From: Bolinopsis microptera
Lineage: Eukaryota; Ctenophora; Tentaculata; Lobata; Bolinopsidae
Assembly (NCBI RefSeq): GCF_026151205.1
Contig: NC_087074.1
Coordinates: 10,451,226-10,511,225 of the forward strand
Reading direction: 5' to 3'
DNA length: 60,000 bases
Of the stretch, positions 56,476 through 60,000 are shown piece after piece; position 1 is the first letter of the stretch; each line of letters begins with the position of its first letter. The translations under genes were made by a program, and so were the position numbers. The notes beneath the pieces are model-generated. The model saw only the letters and a list, made by a program, of their open reading frames with translations, was not told where the DNA came from and searched no databases.

Positions 56476-57084
56476 CGGGTGATACTCGTAAAATATCTGT
56501 TCCATATATTGGACCGTCGACGAGTCCAACTCGGCGCGCGTCCTGGTAGGTTGTAAACCTACAATCTCAGAATCAATCGTGCCGTAATATATGGCTAAAA
56601 AATCATAGGGTCTTGAAAATTTTATAATTGTTCAGCGGGTCGATTGACTGAACACGTTTGCACTAATATTTAATTTTACCAGTAGTTTATTTGTCATTAT
56701 GGTATGTACCGCGATGATAATACAATTAAGATAACAACTAGGTAAACCGTAAGTCAAATTCAAAACACACCGCACACCGTACACTCCAATCAGTATTATC
56801 AGCAGTTAGCAGCAGTTGGCAGCAGTCAGCAACAGTTAGCAGCAGTTAGCATGGCAGCAATGAGCAGCAGTGAGCAGCAGTTAGCAGCAGTGAGTAGCAG
56901 TGAGCAGCAGTGAGCAGCTTGCTCTAACCAGAACCCTCTCGCTTGCAGTACACAGTAGCGCGCGACCGCCGAAGGCGTATACACATGGCTATATATTGTA
57001 GGTTTACAACCTACCAGGACGCGCGCCGAGTTGGACTCTTCGACGGTCCAATATATGGAACAGATATTTTACGAGTATCACCCG
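56476..57084. mobile_element. piggyBac-like MITE with TTAA duplications, 609 bp
   Basis: TTAA at 56472-56475 and 57085-57088 flanks terminal inverted repeats of about 95 bp starting CGGGTGATACTCGTAAAATA, identical but for one or two bases. Each arm holds GGTTGTAAACC, a small palindrome. TTAA targets suggest piggyBac-type mobilisation. No transposase. Confidence 0.82.
56795..56920. repeat. AGCAGT-type microsatellite
   Basis: Irregular run of AGCAGTTAGC / AGCAGTGAGC units inside the piggyBac-like MITE. Confidence 0.95.
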
Positions 57085-57618
57085 TTAATTAAGGGGAGAT
57101 ACACCAAAAACGTTTTTGCTCCGAACATCGATTTTATTTTATATTATGGTTAAATAGACAAAAAAATAAGATTGCACACCTTTAAAATTTTTTAAAAATA
57201 TTCCCTCATCGAGAAAAAAAAATTTTCTTTTTCGAAAATTTTTAAAATTTGGAGAAGTCTGTCACTGTAATACCAATAGTTCGGCTATTTTAAAAGTGTT
57301 TTGGCTGATTTTTTACTGAACATTACTTACACTCCGTACAAGACAACCCTATAAAGGATTATATAATTGAACAATAAATGACCAAGTTACAGACCGAACA
57401 AGGTGGACAAAGAAAAATTGGGATTTTGGCCTACCACCAAAGTTGTACATTTTACCACTCGCCCAGGTCATCAGATATCGCCTCAAAAATTCTTGTGAGT
57501 GTAGTTGATGATCATGGAAAGCTTTTTGGAACAGGATTTCTCTCAATTCTGAGTTTTAAGGTATGAAATGTGGCCTCAAACGACTTAGTAAAATTCATCG
57601 TAAAAAAGGGTCAAAAAT
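57085..57618. other. Intergenic, no gene seen
   Basis: AT-rich with A/T runs at 57185-57260. Nothing recognised. Confidence 0.4.
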
Positions 57619-57802
57619 GGCAGACGAATCTTTTAGTACCAAATAGGTGATTTTAGAAGACAAATTGTCTTGAATAATTTTCTAGCTCGAACACAAGGGT
57701 CCCCCCTTGTATAAATTTTGTACAAATTGTACACATTTTTTTACAAATTTTGTGTCTTTAACTGTTATAAATTTGGTACTAAAAGATTCGTCTTGGCTAT
57801 GA
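57619..57802. mobile_element. Small TIR element, about 180 bp
   Basis: AGACGAATCTTTTAGTACCA at 57622 is inverted as TGGTACTAAAAGATTCGTCT at about 57774-57793. The interior has further inverse pairs (ACAAATTTTG-type words). Target duplication not clear. Confidence 0.65.
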
Positions 57803-58984
57803 TCTGTCGCTGTGAGAAGCCTCATTGAGTGCGATTCAATAACATTGGATCGTATGCAGCTCTCTCAGGGCACCTAATTTTACTAATCTGCCTCAGAGGC
57901 GGCTCGTGGGAGCTGGCTGACAGATTTGTTTGGGTGTCCTATTATAGTGAAGCAACGGACTGGGGGGAGTGGGGATCGGAGGGCTTAGGGGCCGCCCCAA
58001 GCTCCTCTCCCCTACCCCTAATCTCACCGATGACTGCATACAATACCATTACCATAGCAGAGAGTTGATTAATTAATTAAAATATTACAACGCACATTAC
58101 ATGTGCACAGGGCTCGTGTAATGTGTAAGTGATATTTAATAAATGATTAAAAGAACCGATTTTAAAGTTGCCCCGCCATAGTAAAGCCTTTAGGTCCAAA
58201 AATATACCCATTATGCTCACTTAAAAACAGCTCTAAATCAGTAGGCTGTCACTCTATTAATTCACCACACCGCTACCTCCACTGCACTAAAAGTTATACA
58301 ATAAATTCTACAATCCTAATTTTGTATCGTGATGGAGACCGGTGTCCATACAAAACATTTACTAGGTTGCCGTTTGGTGTGAGCAATAACGAACAGCACG
58401 CACACTCCTTTGCCCCGTCAACCTATATCTAATATATTTAAAGAGTGACAACCATACTACACATTGAATTAGGATTCCTTTAAATATCAAATTGATTTAT
58501 TGTAAACTTGTTTACTCTGTAATAAATGGCATAAAATTGAATTTTTGTTTAACTGAATTTTTGTTTAACTGACTGATGTAATGTGTCACAGGCGACAGCA
58601 AACAAAAACAAAAACTTATAACATGGGTGAAACAGGACACCACACGTGCACAATCTCAGCCGCGCAGTATTATAGCAGTCAATAGTTCAAATTGCAAGGT
58701 GTCCTGGACGACCAAATCATATGGATAACCTGTAGTGGGATGCGCTTGATGTGCTTTGTACCATTTACAATTAATTATGTGTTAAAACTATGCAGCTTAG
58801 TTGTCCAAACGAGGATTGGACATCCTACAACACAAAATTTCACAATGATCATGCGTGTGCTTACGTTCAAACGTTTGAGTGAATAAAGAGCTTTATATTG
58901 CAGTTAGATATTTCCGAATACTATTACTAATAACTATTTCTATTTTCAAGCACCAGTCACCAGATATAATATAATAAATAATTT
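57803..58984. other. Intergenic, no gene supported
   Basis: Short unrecognised ORFs; two TTTTTGTTTAACTGA direct repeats at about 58540-58570. Nothing else. Confidence 0.4.
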
Positions 58985-59125
58985 TAGGGTGTCCATGGAC
59001 GCCTGGACGCCCTCCACCAACGTTTCATACATTTTGCACAAAATACAAGTTAATGAAACTGGTCTATAATTTAAGGGGTCGTATTTAATATCCTTTTTTG
59101 TGGAGAAGTGGACCAGAAGAATCAA
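58985..59125 (-). pseudogene. LINE reverse-transcriptase scrap
   Basis: The minus-strand frame reads FSTKKDIKYDPLNYRPVSLT, then CILCKMYETLVE, the N-terminal RT block (D-P-x-N-Y-R-P-[IV]-S-L-T ... [KR]-x-x-E) of CR1/Jockey-type LINEs. Only about 45 codons remain. Confidence 0.75.
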
Positions 59126-59131
59126 GTGCAA

Positions 59132-60000
59132 TGTATCATACCATATAGTTTTTATTTGAGATATCGATTTAAAAATTGTGCTCTCTTATAACTGTTCTTT
59201 GACAAGTCGATGAAAATTACGAGTGGCTAAAACATAGAATGTAAAATTGTTCATTGGTGCAAAATGTGAACAGCTAATATTGAAGAAGTTTGATATGAAT
59301 GTATGATGCCTCGGTTCCGATCCTTCGCTCAACAGATTGAAATTGAGTCACTTTATTCTAGTCATGTTAGTCGTTTATACACACAACCTAGCCTGTTGCA
59401 ATCTTATTTAAATGTAAGCTCAACACCAGCTCAACTAGCCCCAGTCATCCTGCCCATCCAATGAAACTAATAAATCAATGAAACTAATAAATCAATGTTT
59501 TAGCTCATTTTACAAAGTCAAATATTTAAAACAATTAAAATTGTATAGTGCTCAATTTGTAAATGACTAGTTGATCTTTGCTATTGGAAGTTTGTCAAGG
59601 ACTGGCAGCTAGCGGGGCAAGGAATGCACGGGCTTAGGGGCTTTTGTGCACACCAGAACACTAGCTCGGTAGATTTTTGGAAACTAGAAGGACTGAAAAC
59701 TAAAATTGTTTTTGATGGAGGCTGAGGCATGTTTTTGAGAGGGACGGTATAATAGCTTGTGGTAACAACTGGCCTTTACTTTAATAGGATGAAGTTTTAG
59801 TTTTAGGACAGGAAGAAGGCATTAAGAAGATTTGCTCTTTGTTTACAAGGCAGAATATAAGCAATGTTGGTTATAATATGTATCAATATCTAGATCTTCG
59901 TTTATCAATTTTCACTAAATGGGTTTAAAATTTTAATAGGGAGGGAAATTCATCAACTTTATTAAGTACCTATCAAAAATAAATCTTATATCAATGTAAT
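59132..60000. other. Intergenic to window end, no gene seen
   Basis: AT-rich. A short direct repeat AATGAAACTAATAAATC occurs twice near 59458-59495. Nothing else recognised. Confidence 0.4.

Overview
This is a gene-poor, repeat-rich piece of an animal nuclear genome. The evidence is spliced genes with consensus GT/AG sites, a rhodopsin-type GPCR, extracellular modules (TIL, VWC, SRCR), and many DNA transposons, LINE remnants and tRNA-derived SINEs. The base composition is AT-rich. The protein modules and retroelements would suit a marine invertebrate, perhaps a non-bilaterian such as a cnidarian or ctenophore, but nothing fixes the taxon.

Layout. 1-15.1 kb: a mosaic repeat in two partial copies carrying a duplicated 126-bp exon-like unit, a decayed Ty3/Gypsy-like relic on the minus strand (about 2.3-7.1 kb), then an intact GT12-like glycosyltransferase terminal exon (7.14-8.22 kb). 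15.2-16.7 kb: two tRNA-Glu-derived SINE copies around a LINE 3' remnant. 16.7-25 kb: mostly gene-free, with an unrecognised ORF relic broken by a hAT MITE (20.8-21.8 kb) and a lectin-like plus glycosyltransferase pseudogene (21.9-23.3 kb). 25-28.3 kb: an SRCR exon and an intact single-exon GPCR, both on the minus strand. 28.8-32.5 kb: foldback repeats, a LINE reverse-transcriptase tail and a TA-flanked TIR element. 33.6-38.96 kb (+): an EXD1-like 3'-5' exonuclease-fold gene. Its 4.6-kb intron holds a TIR element carrying a HIRAN-like ORF and a tRNA-like sequence, a 150-bp-arm hairpin and a hAT element with a perfect 8-bp target duplication. 39.5-53.56 kb (-): a large secreted cysteine-rich gene with at least 17 exons: signal peptide, six TIL domains, two CGGC-type modules, then a VWC array. 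Its introns hold a 3.3-kb inverted-duplicated Harbinger-like transposon, a retroelement RT ORF, a hAT MITE and a second long foldback. 53.6-60 kb: a coiled-coil ORF, a piggyBac-like MITE, small TIR elements and a LINE RT scrap.

The EXD1-like and TIL/VWC genes converge tail to tail, a few hundred bases apart. The long inverted repeats in the TIL/VWC introns would fold into dsRNA when that gene is transcribed. The most interesting leads are the self-complementary Harbinger element, the HIRAN ORF inside a TA-flanked element, a family of TIR elements sharing TA|CCTT ends but with different subterminal motif arrays, and an exonuclease-fold gene that has lost most of its catalytic acids.
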